Origin: a virus
Length of the DNA: 34,803 bases
Virus record (IMG/VR): IMGVR_UViG_3300046616_000262
Coordinates: 1 to 34,803 of that record
Direction: 5' to 3' (one strand)
In this document: one piece after another, positions 14,764-22,331 of the stretch
Layout of the letters: every line of letters starts with the position of its first letter
How positions within the stretch are numbered: position 1 is the first letter of the stretch
Position numbers and translations under genes: made by a program
Notes under the pieces: generated by a model
The model's database searches: none
What the model saw: the letters and a program-made list of their open reading frames with translations, nothing else
Told to the model about the DNA's origin: nothing

Positions 14764-15453
14764 TCAGCGCACCGACTGCACGGAGGCATGGCAGTAGCCA
14801 ATGAACTCGATGCGCTCCACGTCTTCGCGCGGCACCACATCGACGGAATAGGCCGGATTGTCGTTCGACAGGCGCACCGAGCCGTCCCACATGCGCTGGA
14901 CGCGCTTGAAGCGCACCGTGTCGGCATCGCGGAAGCGCACCAGGTACACGCCGTCCGAATCGCGCGGGCGGCGATCCACCACCACCATCTGGCCATCCTG
15001 AATGGCCGGGATCATCGAATCGCCCGCTGCGCGCACCATCACAGTGTCATCGACGGTCAGGCCTTCCTGGGCCAGCCACAGGCGCGGCACCTTCCAGGCG
15101 CCGTCCTTGCTGGTCGAATGGAAGGTGGCCATGTCCAGAACCGGCAGATCCACATAACCCGGCACCTCGCCCACATCTTCCAGAATAATGCCGGCTACAC
15201 CAGGCGGCACCACTTCGGCTTCAACCAGCTCCGGCCCCGTACCACGATTGAGGATCAGCCAGTCCAGGCTGATGTTGTGCTGCAGGGCGATCTGGATGGC
15301 TTCGGCGATCGGCACCATGCCGCGCGCACGCCAGCCAGCGGGCGTACTACGGCTCTTGCCGAGGTAGTTGGCCAGCTCGTCATCCTTAGAAAAACCCAGC
15401 ACCTTTTTCATCCGGTCGATTATTTCTTGAACGAAGATCTGTTTTGTTTGCAT
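14764..15453 (-). CDS. CI-type lysogeny repressor with LexA/S24 peptidase domain
   Basis: The 229-residue product has a CI-type helix-turn-helix at residues 15-70 (Asp-Glu-Leu-Ala-Asn-Tyr-Leu-Gly-Lys-Ser...Trp-Arg-Ala-Arg-Gly). An S24 self-cleaving peptidase domain follows, with Gly-Asp-Ser-Met (nucleophile Ser146) and Arg-Phe-Lys-Arg-Val (Lys183). Ala87-Gly88 is a plausible cleavage point, as in LexA. P2 C repressor lacks a peptidase and is not SOS-inducible, so this control is lambda-like. It would hold the divergent early genes at 15622 onward silent and release them on DNA damage through RecA (inference). Confidence 0.92.
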   Translation of the reverse strand: MQTKQIFVQEIIDRMKKVLGFSKDDELANYLGKSRSTPAGWRARGMVPIAEAIQIALQHNISLDWLILNRGTGPELVEAEVVPPGVAGIILEDVGEVPGYVDLPVLDMATFHSTSKDGAWKVPRLWLAQEGLTVDDTVMVRAAGDSMIPAIQDGQMVVVDRRPRDSDGVYLVRFRDADTVRFKRVQRMWDGSVRLSNDNPAYSVDVVPREDVERIEFIGYCHASVQSVR

Positions 15454-15517
15454 ATGTAGATTTTAAGATTGCGATTCATCGACGAAAAGACTGTACGGAG
15501 CCGGGAGTAGAGCGTAG

Positions 15518-15610
15518 AATTTTACGTCACGCAACAAATATTTACGTTTCCACACCAAAACTCACGAAACGTAATTAATTCTCACACATTCTCACGCATT
15601 GTAACGAACA
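15518..15610. promoter_or_regulatory. Divergent early control region with operator-like repeats
   Basis: The gap between the repressor and the Cro/Cox-position gene contains TTACGTTTC (15542-15550) and GAAACGTAA (15566-15574), perfect 9-bp inverted arms 15 bp apart. Further TTACGTCACG and TTGTAACG variants flank them. Two CTCACRC repeats lie at about 15581-15597. The shared TTACG core is the probable binding element of the repressor, its opponent, or both. I cannot place promoter hexamers with confidence. Confidence 0.65.
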
Positions 15611-15621
15611 CAGACTAGGAA

Positions 15622-15798
15622 ATGAAGACTGAAAGCACAAAAGATCGTCGCGTCCCGATCCCGCTGACCCAGGCAGAAGACGAGCAGCTTGAGCAAATCC
15701 GCAAGGATGAAGCCCGCAGCCGGCAGTCCATGGCCGGGATTATCTACCGGTTAGGCCTGAAAGCCTATAAATCTCAGCAGCAGCCGCAGCCAAATTGA
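15622..15798 (+). CDS. Small ribbon-helix-helix protein in the Cro/Cox position
   Basis: The 58-residue product follows CTAGGAA and is divergent from the repressor, where P2-like phages place cox or cro. The pattern is ribbon-helix-helix: a basic tail, a short strand Arg-Arg-Val-Pro-Ile-Pro-Leu-Thr, helix Glu-Asp-Glu-Gln-Leu-Glu-Gln-Ile, then Ser-Met-Ala-Gly-Ile-Ile-Tyr-Arg-Leu-Gly-Leu. It probably represses the repressor promoter during lytic growth. P2 Cox also serves as excisionase, a task with no purpose here because no integrase is visible. Confidence 0.72.
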   Translation: MKTESTKDRRVPIPLTQAEDEQLEQIRKDEARSRQSMAGIIYRLGLKAYKSQQQPQPN

Positions 15799-15848
15799 CA
15801 ATAGTAATAACAAGGCCGGGGGGCTTTTTATTACTCAACCAGTTAAAT

Positions 15849-16103
15849 ATGAGCCTGCGAATCATTATCCGTTGTCCTCACTGTAAAGAGCGCGTCGTCG
15901 CCCGTAGCAGTCAGGAAAAGACCGCCACCATGCGCGAAATTACGTACCAGTGCCTGGATCCGGAATGCGGCTACACCTATGTGGCTTCGCTGGAAATCGT
16001 GCGCGGCCTATCCCCTTCCGGCAAGCCAAGCGGCGCCGTGCGCGTGCCCATGTCCCAGCATATCCGGGAGCGTGTCATGCAGCAGATGCAGCTGGAGATT
16101 TAA
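15849..16103 (+). CDS. ogr: Ogr/Delta-type late gene activator
   Basis: The 84-residue product matches the Ogr/Delta family of zinc-binding activators (P2 Ogr is 72 residues). It has Cys-Pro-His-Cys (residues 8-11), a Thr/Gln spacer, then Tyr-Gln-Cys-x4-Cys-Gly-Tyr-Thr-Tyr (about 34-43). These proteins contact RNA polymerase alpha and activate late promoters from a dyad near -55. P2 keeps ogr after D; here it sits in the early operon just behind the Cro/Cox-position gene, so late activation is tied directly to early transcription. The start at 15849 is set by the family N-terminus. Confidence 0.9.
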   Translation: MSLRIIIRCPHCKERVVARSSQEKTATMREITYQCLDPECGYTYVASLEIVRGLSPSGKPSGAVRVPMSQHIRERVMQQMQLEI

Positions 16104-16122
16104 CACAGACCGAACTGAGCCT

Positions 16123-16458
16123 ATGTCTATCAATGCCCTTGCCTGCAGCGCCATGAGTTTCCTGCGGGGCCATGAAGCCGAACACCTCACCCCTGATCTG
16201 CCGCGCCTGGCCGACCGCTGTATCGCGCACCTGGTCGCCACTTGCGCCGTGTCCCATGCCGCGGCGCACATCGCCACCATGCAGGCCATGGGCGAGCTGG
16301 AGGCCCGCCACTGCAAGGCCAGCATCGACTGCACCCGCACCACCAGCTTTACCCTGTTCCTGAACGACGAACAGGGCCGCCCGCTGGTGATGACGGTGGC
16401 CGAGCTGGTCCACCTGGTCAGGGAGGCCAAGCCGTTGATGCGACCCACTCCAGGCTGA
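16123..16458 (+). CDS. Hypothetical early protein
   Basis: The 111-residue product follows ogr by 19 nt. It is mostly helical with several Cys and His residues (His-Cys-Lys near 63, Asp-Cys-Thr near 69) and ends with a beta-helix unit containing Gly-Arg-Pro-Leu-Val-Met-Thr-Val-Ala-Glu-Leu-Val. I recognise no family. The place between ogr and the primase suggests a small replication or take-over factor. The ribosome site is weak (CTGAGC), so translation may depend on readthrough from ogr. Confidence 0.65.
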   Translation: MSINALACSAMSFLRGHEAEHLTPDLPRLADRCIAHLVATCAVSHAAAHIATMQAMGELEARHCKASIDCTRTTSFTLFLNDEQGRPLVMTVAELVHLVREAKPLMRPTPG

Positions 16459-16561
16459 CCCAATCCCAAAGAAACACCACGCTTTGCTGCTGCGCTTGTC
16501 GCCGCGGCTAAGCCCTTTTCACGTTTACGAACTGGCAAAGACCGGAAAAAGACCCCTAAAA

Positions 16562-19315
16562 ATGGCCTCGATTGACGAACTCAAACGCCTCATTGACCTG
16601 CGCGACCTGGCTGACCGCCTGGGCCTGAAACAGGGCAAGGGCGGCGACGACGCCCTGTATCACTCCCCGCATCACCCGGACAAAAACCCCTCGCTGTCCA
16701 TCTTCGTGAATCACCCCAAGCACGGCACAGGCTGGAAGGACTGGAGCAGTGACGAGGGCGGATCCTGCGTCGACCTGGTCATGTACGTCAACGGCTGCAC
16801 GCTGGCCGAGGCCATGCGCTGGCTGCACGAAACCTACGCCATCCCGTTCAGCACGCCCGACCGCAAGGACCAGCCGAAGGAGCCCAAGAGCCGCGCCGAA
16901 TACATCGCGGACAAGGCGCTGGCCGAGCGCGAGAAGTGCCGCGCCTACCTGAACGGCCGTGGAATCAGCAATGAAGCCATCAACGCCGCCTTCCGCGCCA
17001 ACACGCTGGGCTACAACGACTGGCACAGCGACACGAAGGCACCCGGCAACGTGGGGCATGGCGGCCCTGGCGTGGCCTTCATTGTGCATGCACCAGGTAC
17101 GCGCCGCGTGGTGGCGGTGGACATGCGTTTCTTCGATGCCGAGCTGAATGGCGGCGTCAAGACGCAATGCCAGGGCGAAAAGGACAGCTATGGCTGGACG
17201 GCGGACCCACGCAAGCTGGAACGCGCCGAAACCGTCTATATCGTGGAAAGTCCGATCAACGCGCTGTCGATCGACACGTGCGATAAGCCGCGCGCGGCCG
17301 CCTTCGCCATTCGCGGCATCGCCAACCTGCGCCTGATCGACTGGACGTTCCTGCGCGGCAAGCACGTCACCCTCTGCCTGGACAACGATCAGCCCTTCCC
17401 CGAAGGCCACCACCGCGCCGGCCATCGTCCTGGCCCCGAAGCAATGTGGGAGCTGTACGAAATCCTGACCGCCCTGAACATCAGTGCCCTGCTGGTGGAC
17501 CAGGCTGGATGGGAGAACGACAAGGGCGAGCCCATCAACGATGTGAACGACTACCTGCAGGCGCACGACGCCCGCAAGCTGTCCAAGGCGCTGGACGAGG
17601 TGGAGCCGTGGCTGATCCCGGGCCTGCCTGGCGAAGCGGGCACCATGGGCAAATCCCGCCTGTACCTGCCGGCCCACGACTTCGCGCAATACTGGCGCTA
17701 CCGCGTGCGCCCCGACTTCACCTACTACGTCAAGCGCAAGGCCGACGACGAGGAGGACATGCCGCAGTTTGAGGATCTGTGCGGTTTTCGGGTAGCCTCC
17801 CTGTCCCGCGTGACGGTGGCCAGCGCCTCGTCCACCATGACCGGCGACGCTGACCCCTCCCCCGCCATCTTCTTCTCCATCACGGTGCAGACCGCGCGCC
17901 ACGGTCCGCAGCTGGTGCGCGATGTGATGACCGACCGCCAGGTGCATAACCTGGCGCAGTGGGCCCAGTTTGGTCCGATCTACGAGCCGAAACGCTTCTC
18001 CCGCATGCTGAACATCATGGAACGCACGGCTCACCTGGGCGCGCGCAATGCGGCCAATTTCGTCGGCCTGGCATGGCTGAACGGTCGCCTTGCCGTCAAT
18101 GAAGGTCCGGACTGCTACTTCACGTCGCCGGAGCAGCAATGTCCTTACTCCACCCTGACATTCCCGTCCGGCCAGGTGCAGGACGCCGCCAAGGTGATCC
18201 GCGCCTACCAGACCACGTTCCTGGAGAACGCCGCGGCCATCCCCCTGGTATGGGCGCTGGGCGGCCACCTCAAGGCCATCCTGGGCTTCTGGCCACACAT
18301 CACCATCCAGGCCGACAAGGCTGCCGGCAAGTCCACGCTCACCAAGGCCCTGGAGCGCACCCTGGCCATCACGATGTTCTCCGGCCAAAGTCTGGAATCG
18401 GACTATCGCCAGCTGACCACCATCTCCCACACCAGCCACCCGGTGGGCTGGGAAGAACTGAGCGCCCGCAAGCAGGAAGTGATCGACAAGGCGGTGGGGC
18501 TGCTGCAGGAAGCCTACCAATACACCGTGACCAAGCGCGGCGCCGCCATGACGCAGTACATGCCGTCCGCCCCCGTGCTGCTGGCCGGCGAGGACGTGCC
18601 CGTGCGCAGCCTGCTGGGCAAGCTGGTGCGCACCGACCTGAACGGCAAGAAGAACGCCAAGCTGCCGGCGGATCTGCCCCGCTTCCCCCTGCGCCAGTGG
18701 CTGCAGTTCCTGGCCGATCTGAACCGTACCGACGTGCTGGCCAAGTACGAGGAAATCCTGACCTACGTCATGCGCCATAGTCGCGGCGCCGCCGGCGACG
18801 ATGGCGCTACCCGCATGGCTGGCAACTACGCCGCCATCCTGCTGGCCTGGCGCTACCTGACCGAGTTTGCCGGCGTGGACGGCCGCGAAGGTAACTTCGG
18901 GCAGGATCTGATCGCGCAAATGAACGCGCACCTGTCCGAATCCACACAGGACCGCTCGCCATGGGTGTGGATCATGGAAACGGTCCTGTCCGAAATGGAC
19001 GCCGGACGCTTCCACCACCCCAACCGCTTCGACCCGGTGGACGGCGAGGCCTGCCTGCTGATCCGCCCGGCCCACATCATCGACCACTTGGCCACGTCCA
19101 CCCATCTGCGCGAGAAGTGGAACGGCCTACCGGTCAAGTCGCCAAACGTGTTCAAGAAGCAGCTGCGCCAGGCCGGCGTGATCCATGGGGAAGCCGAGTA
19201 CGAGCGCACGATCGGCGGCAAGCGCGTGTCGCACCTGGTGGCGCTTAGCCTGAAAGAGCTGGCCAGGTTCGGCCTATCAGTTGCGGTGCGCAAAGACCCG
19301 CACGAGAACAACTAG
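16562..19315 (+). CDS. Primase/ATPase replication protein (TOPRIM plus Walker-type helicase)
   Basis: The 917-residue product has three parts. Residues 25-80 resemble a CHC2 primase zinc finger, but Tyr-His-Ser-Pro-His-His-Pro-Asp-Lys replaces the usual cysteine motif, so zinc binding may be altered. Residues about 222-275 form a TOPRIM core, with Tyr-Ile-Val-Glu-Ser-Pro-Ile-Asn-Ala-Leu and a later Leu-Asp-Asn-Asp. The C-terminal half has a Walker A ending Gly-Lys-Ser-Thr near 589-592, consistent with a helicase. It occupies the replication slot that P2 fills with the rolling-circle A protein, so replication is probably theta type, more like P4 alpha. An ATG start is preferred over a TTG at 16484. 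Confidence 0.88.
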   Translation: MASIDELKRLIDLRDLADRLGLKQGKGGDDALYHSPHHPDKNPSLSIFVNHPKHGTGWKDWSSDEGGSCVDLVMYVNGCTLAEAMRWLHETYAIPFSTPDRKDQPKEPKSRAEYIADKALAEREKCRAYLNGRGISNEAINAAFRANTLGYNDWHSDTKAPGNVGHGGPGVAFIVHAPGTRRVVAVDMRFFDAELNGGVKTQCQGEKDSYGWTADPRKLERAETVYIVESPINALSIDTCDKPRAAAFAIRGIANLRLIDWTFLRGKHVTLCLDNDQPFPEGHHRAGHRPGPEAMWELYEILTALNISALLVDQAGWENDKGEPINDVNDYLQAHDARKLSKALDEVEPWLIPGLPGEAGTMGKSRLYLPAHDFAQYWRYRVRPDFTYYVKRKADDEEDMPQFEDLCGFRVASLSRVTVASASSTMTGDADPSPAIFFSITVQTARHGPQLVRDVMTDRQVHNLAQWAQFGPIYEPKRFSRMLNIMERTAHLGARNAANFVGLAWLNGRLAVNEGPDCYFTSPEQQCPYSTLTFPSGQVQDAAKVIRAYQTTFLENAAAIPLVWALGGHLKAILGFWPHITIQADKAAGKSTLTKALERTLAITMFSGQSLESDYRQLTTISHTSHPVGWEELSARKQEVIDKAVGLLQEAYQYTVTKRGAAMTQYMPSAPVLLAGEDVPVRSLLGKLVRTDLNGKKNAKLPADLPRFPLRQWLQFLADLNRTDVLAKYEEILTYVMRHSRGAAGDDGATRMAGNYAAILLAWRYLTEFAGVDGREGNFGQDLIAQMNAHLSESTQDRSPWVWIMETVLSEMDAGRFHHPNRFDPVDGEACLLIRPAHIIDHLATSTHLREKWNGLPVKSPNVFKKQLRQAGVIHGEAEYERTIGGKRVSHLVALSLKELARFGLSVAVRKDPHENN

Positions 19316-19324
19316 GGAGCACAC

Positions 19325-19570
19325 ATGCCGCAATCTTGCATCAGCTGCCGGTGCTTCACGGTCAAGCACCGGACGCAGCACGAGCGAAGCGACAAGGCCA
19401 TGCGCGCCCAAGGCTTCGGGCGCTGCGCCCTGGAGGATATGCCAGGGCGCTATGTGTCGGCCGTCGCGCCGCGCCAGTGCAACAAGCACGACCCTATCCA
19501 ACCTGACCTGGTGCAGCAGCGCCAGGCCTACCTGGCCCAGCAGCACCAGATTTATCTGACCACCCCCTGA
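19325..19570 (+). CDS. Small cysteine-rich protein
   Basis: The 81-residue product starts 9 nt after the primase behind AGGGAGC. Cysteines at residues 5, 8, 10, 34 and 52, with a Gly-Phe-Gly-Arg-Cys centre and Arg-Gln-Cys-Asn-Lys-His, suggest a small zinc-binding fold. Similar short proteins are common beside phage replication genes. The C-terminus is a Gln-rich helix. Function unknown; a DNA-replication accessory is inferred from coupling. Confidence 0.68.
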   Translation: MPQSCISCRCFTVKHRTQHERSDKAMRAQGFGRCALEDMPGRYVSAVAPRQCNKHDPIQPDLVQQRQAYLAQQHQIYLTTP

Positions 19571-19580
19571 AAGGAATCAC

Positions 19581-19913
19581 ATGAGTACGACTCCGGCACA
19601 GACCACGCCCCCCGTTATGAAGAAAAAAGTTCGGGTTACGACCGTGAAAGAGTTTGAGATTGAACTTACTCCGTCCATGCTGGGCCGCATGTCGGAGGCC
19701 GAGTACCTGGAATCATTCAGGAGCGGCCTGTGGCACATCGACAGCATGGAGGATGTGGTGATGTACGCGGCAAAGATGGCAGCAATGTACGGCGGCGGGT
19801 ATCAGCACGATGGCCTGGGCTTGCTCGATACCAGGAACACAATCTACCCGCGCGTGCCGGATGTGAAGTACCACGAGCTTGATGAGGAAACCGAAACGGA
19901 ATTCATCGACTAG
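19581..19913 (+). CDS. Hypothetical acidic protein ending the early operon
   Basis: The 110-residue product follows AAAGGA 10 nt after its neighbour. After a Thr/Pro-rich tail it shows a Lys-rich strand (Met-Lys-Lys-Lys-Val-Arg-Val-Thr), then helices Glu-Phe-Glu-Ile-Glu-Leu-Thr-Pro and Glu-Ala-Glu-Tyr-Leu-Glu-Ser-Phe-x-Ser-Gly-Leu, and an acidic C-terminus. The pattern occurs in small phage proteins of unknown function. It is the last gene before the strong terminator shared with the par operon. Confidence 0.68.
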   Translation: MSTTPAQTTPPVMKKKVRVTTVKEFEIELTPSMLGRMSEAEYLESFRSGLWHIDSMEDVVMYAAKMAAMYGGGYQHDGLGLLDTRNTIYPRVPDVKYHELDEETETEFID

Positions 19914-19920
19914 ACAGCAA

Positions 19921-19951
19921 AAAGGCCACCGTTCTGGTGGCCTTTCGCTTT
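19921..19951. terminator. Bidirectional terminator between early and par operons
   Basis: A perfect 10-bp stem AAAGGCCACC / GGTGGCCTTT with a GTTCT loop is flanked by A- and T-rich bases. It separates the rightward early operon (stop 19913) from the leftward par operon (stop 19962). Confidence 0.92.
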
Positions 19952-19961
19952 AGTGACCTGC

Positions 19962-20285
19962 CTACTTCCGCTTCGCTTTTTCCTCATCAATCATTCTCCG
20001 CATGGCCATGCCCGTGGCAGCCGCCCGGCTCAATCCCATGTTAGCGGCAAGCTGGTCGAACTCTTCCAGGATGCCCGGATCGAGCGTCATCGTGACAGGT
20101 TCCTTGCGCCTGCGCAGAGCGCGCGGCAAGGCAGGGGCAATCTCTGCGGCGACTGCTGGTGCAGCCGCAGGCGCTACGGGCGCTGCTGGCTTCTCGTCCG
20201 GCGCGTTGCCGATGAAGGCGGCGGCCTGTTCCTCTGAAAGCGCGGGCCTGGTCGGCTTCGTGGGCATTTTCCTTTGCTGTGTCAT
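19962..20285 (-). CDS. Ribbon-helix-helix partition partner (ParB/ParG-type)
   Basis: The 107-residue product has a basic, Ala/Pro-rich disordered N-terminus and a C-terminal ribbon-helix-helix (about 62-104). The latter holds Pro-Val-Thr-Met-Thr-Leu-Asp-Pro, Leu-Glu-Glu-Phe-Asp-Gln-Leu-Ala and Leu-Ser-Arg-Ala-Ala-Ala-Thr-Gly-Met-Ala. This layout matches centromere-binding partners of short ParA ATPases, whose flexible tail stimulates ATP hydrolysis. It starts at 20285 behind AAGGA, 73 nt after parA; longer starts would run through the repeat-rich gap. Together with ParA and the TTGATGT repeats it should form the partition complex. Confidence 0.82.
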   Translation of the reverse strand: MTQQRKMPTKPTRPALSEEQAAAFIGNAPDEKPAAPVAPAAAPAVAAEIAPALPRALRRRKEPVTMTLDPGILEEFDQLAANMGLSRAAATGMAMRRMIDEEKAKRK

Positions 20286-20358
20286 TAATGTAATCCTTAT
20301 GTTTTCTTGATGCTTGTTAAGCATCATGTTGATGTACACATGATGCAATTACGATGTG
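20286..20358. repeat. TTGATGT-type repeats between parA and the RHH gene
   Basis: The 73-bp AT-rich gap holds TTGATGC, GCATCATG, TTGATGTA, ACATGATGC and ACGATGTG elements, including the dyad GCTTGTTAAGC. The core matches the repeats upstream of parA and at 21519-21619. They probably bind the RHH protein. Confidence 0.7.
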
Positions 20359-21015
20359 TTAAGACTGGCTGTAATCCAGAATGTACTGAACCAGCTTGGC
20401 CACCTCGTCACGGGCCTTCGCGTCCACCGGCTTGTATTCATGGATGTTCAGGCCGGCGGCGCTGGCGCGGTCGATGGCCACCCGGTTGCCCAGGCGAACA
20501 GGCGCGACCGGGAAGCCCATAGATTCAATGTCGGCAATGGCCGTGGCGTTGTCTGAGTTTTCGCCATCGTCCGCCTTGGCCATGTTCAGGAACGGAATGA
20601 CCTTGATATCACGCAGCTCCTGGGCTTCCTTGACCAGCTCGACCATGTTCTCGTATGCCCACAAGTCATAAGCGCGCGGGGCAAACGGCACCACCAGCAC
20701 GTCCGTGACTGTCAAAGCCGCGCGCAGCGCGCCGGAATCGCGCGCGCCTACGTCGATGATGGTGTGGTCGAACTGTGGCGACTGCAGGCGCACCTGGGCG
20801 CGCAAACTTCCACCGTCCGATAGCTCTGTGGCCGCGATCCCTGGGAAACCCGCGTTGAGGCGGTTTGTCAGCGACAGCAACGCCGATGTTTGTTTTTTGT
20901 CACCATCGACAACCCACGGGCGCAATCCCTGCAGAGCAAAGCCGGTCGAGATCTGGACGGTGCTGGTGGACTTACCGACGCCGCCCTTGGTGTTTGCTAC
21001 AGTAAAAATTGTCAT
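20359..21015 (-). CDS. parA: ParA-type partition ATPase (short, type Ib-like)
   Basis: The 218-residue product has the deviant Walker A Lys-Gly-Gly-Val-Gly-Lys-Ser-Thr (residues 10-17) and the Asp-Gly-Asp strand that follows (37-39). Its Walker B strand is Thr-Ile-Ile-Asp-Val-Gly-Ala (Asp88). There is no N-terminal DNA-binding domain, so it belongs with short ParA proteins whose partner does the repression. ParA forms gradients on the nucleoid that move plasmid copies apart. Repeat arrays lie on both sides of the gene. Integrating P2-like phages do not need it. The start follows GGTAGGG. Confidence 0.93.
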   Translation of the reverse strand: MTIFTVANTKGGVGKSTSTVQISTGFALQGLRPWVVDGDKKQTSALLSLTNRLNAGFPGIAATELSDGGSLRAQVRLQSPQFDHTIIDVGARDSGALRAALTVTDVLVVPFAPRAYDLWAYENMVELVKEAQELRDIKVIPFLNMAKADDGENSDNATAIADIESMGFPVAPVRLGNRVAIDRASAAGLNIHEYKPVDAKARDEVAKLVQYILDYSQS

Positions 21016-21098
21016 ATCATCCCTACCTTATGTTGATATCAAGTTGATTTTAACTATGCGTCAAGAATACATCAAGACTGCATTGCATTTACATTACA
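21016..21098. promoter_or_regulatory. Repeat-rich region upstream of parA
   Basis: This AT-rich gap contains TGTTGATATCAAGTTGAT near 21030, ACATCAAG near 21069 and ACATCATT near 21097, the same core as the centromere-like array. It probably includes the parA promoter and its RHH-bound operator. Confidence 0.65.
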
Positions 21099-21461
21099 TC
21101 ATTCAAACTCTGGGTCTTGCCCGGCCGCGAAGGCTTCGACGGTCTGCAGCACGGCCTGATATGAGTCCAGCAACTCATGCACGGCTTGGCGAACATGCAC
21201 CACCTCACCGCGTTCGCAGTCTTTGCTGTGCAGCTGCGCCGCGATGGTCTTGGCCTGAGTCCAAGAAAAGCTGCGGGCCAAGTGCGGCTTGCAGGGACGC
21301 GGGTTGAAAACATGCAAGCCATCCGGCGATGCGTCAAAGGTCAGGCAGACTTTCTTGAAGCGCACCACATAACCGCCGGCCAGCTCCATGCTGTCCAGGG
21401 CAGTCAGCGCCTTCTCATACTCGGCAATTGCGTCTTTGGTTTCTTGCAGCAGGTCGTTCAT
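21099..21461 (-). CDS. Hypothetical protein upstream of parA
   Basis: The 120-residue product starts at 21461 behind GAGAGGGG and reads toward parA, so it could be the first gene of the par transcript. It begins with an amphipathic helix (Leu-Leu-Gln-Glu-Thr-Lys-Asp-Ala-Ile-Ala-Glu-Tyr-Glu-Lys-Ala), then a beta unit with Phe-Lys-Lys-Val-Cys-Leu-Thr-Phe-Asp-Ala. A Phe-Ser-Trp-Thr-Gln-Ala-Lys segment and a C-terminal helix follow. No family is recognised. Being enclosed by two repeat arrays, it may be under the same RHH control. Confidence 0.68.
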   Translation of the reverse strand: MNDLLQETKDAIAEYEKALTALDSMELAGGYVVRFKKVCLTFDASPDGLHVFNPRPCKPHLARSFSWTQAKTIAAQLHSKDCERGEVVHVRQAVHELLDSYQAVLQTVEAFAAGQDPEFE

Positions 21462-21518
21462 ATCGGATCCCCTCTCGTCTATGCCACGCATTGGCAGGTT
21501 ATGGACTATGCACAAATC

Positions 21519-21619
21519 ACATCATACATACATCACCTATACATCAACTTAATGTATAAGTTGATGCAACAATACATCAACTTAATGTGTAATGCAAGTT
21601 GATGTATGTTTGATGTATG
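21519..21619. repeat. Candidate centromere (parS): clustered ACATCAA/TTGATGT dyads
   Basis: Two large perfect dyads are visible: CATCAACTT-N7-AAGTTGATG (21542-21566) and TACATCAACTT-N12-AAGTTGATGTA (21573-21606). Further ACATCA copies occur at 21519 and 21530 and TTGATGTATG at 21610. The array is AT-rich inside GC-rich DNA and shares its core with the two gaps around parA. Arrays of this kind are centromeres for RHH partition proteins. Confidence 0.8.
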
Positions 21620-21720
21620 GATTGCGCAACGACGAGCTGGCACCTGCGGCCGCCGGGCCAAGCCGGTTCTTGGGGCCGGGCGCCTACTTTTCCTTTGGCG
21701 AGGTACACACATCTCAAAAA
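21620..21720. other. Short non-coding spacer
   Basis: GC-rich sequence with an imperfect GCCGGGCCAAGCCGGTTCTTGG-type fold separates the centromere-like array from the iteron-like cluster. I see no gene. Confidence 0.5.
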
Positions 21721-21723
21721 ACC

Positions 21724-22100
21724 CGTGGATATGCCCCCGATTTTGAGCTAAGTCTTTGATTCTGGAGCAACTACCATCCACGGCAGGCACTCGGTTTTCC
21801 ACGAACTACCCCTGTTTTTCCACGGGTTTTGTTCCGGCCCCACCGCCCGGCCCGCCCGCTCTCTTCTTCTTCTTTCTTTAAGTTATTGAAAAGAAAGAAG
21901 AAATAGGGCAAGGAAGAAAAGAAGCCCAAGCGCACCGATCCACGGATTCCATCCTGTTTTCCACGACTTTTCCCAACTGCCTAAATTTTCATCCACGGAT
22001 TTTTCCAGTGGAAACAGGCATTTCCGTGGATTCCACGAAAACGTAAATTGAGCAAAATCAATAACTTAAGCCCGGATTTCGCGCAATCCACGAATCCACG
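21724..22100. repeat. Iteron-like cluster of TCCACG elements (candidate origin)
   Basis: Eleven copies of TCCACG (plus strand at 21777, 21798, 21819, 21939, 21960, 21992, 22032, 22087, 22095; minus strand at 21724, 22025) fall within 377 bp. Several extend to ATCCACGGAT or TTTTCCACG. The closest pairs are 8 bp (22087, 22095) and 21 bp apart (21777/21798/21819 and 21939/21960), about two helical turns. A palindrome TTTCCAGTGGAAA lies at 22002-22014 and an A/T-rich run at 21860-21905. Such phased repeats beside an AT-rich stretch are typical of iteron origins. Confidence 0.72.
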
Positions 22101-22104
22101 GAGT

Positions 22105-22331
22105 TTTCTCCCTATGCCTGCTTTTCGGACTCGATCGCTTCCCAGCCCTACACCTGGTGCGCAAAACCGCCCCTGCGCGCATCAATCCGCATCAATATCC
22201 GGCAGGCCCGAATGACTGGAAGCCTTACAGCTGGCTGCATCCGCGCAAAATCGCCCGGTGCATCATTTCCGAGGGGACGAAATAAGCCGGAGGCGTGGAG
22301 GGGCCTGCGAAATCCCGGAAAGGGGTAGGTC
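22105..22331. other. Non-coding stretch between iterons and hairpin region
   Basis: I see no convincing gene. The stretch contains a repeated CGCATCAAT (22179 and 22188), a purine-rich run near 22273-22310 and GGAAAGGGGTAGG near 22318, which looks like a ribosome site for the short reading frame at 22332. Confidence 0.45.

Noticed and set aside
15795-15835. TTGACA followed by a T-rich stretch as a promoter for ogr, or GC hairpin plus T-run as a terminator
   Set aside because: No -10 lies at a usable distance and the hairpin is only 5 bp with a wobble pair, so neither is safe to annotate.
16556-19105. 849-residue minus-strand frame
   Set aside because: It is a shadow of the primase gene, with His/Val/Gly/Gln bias and no domain.
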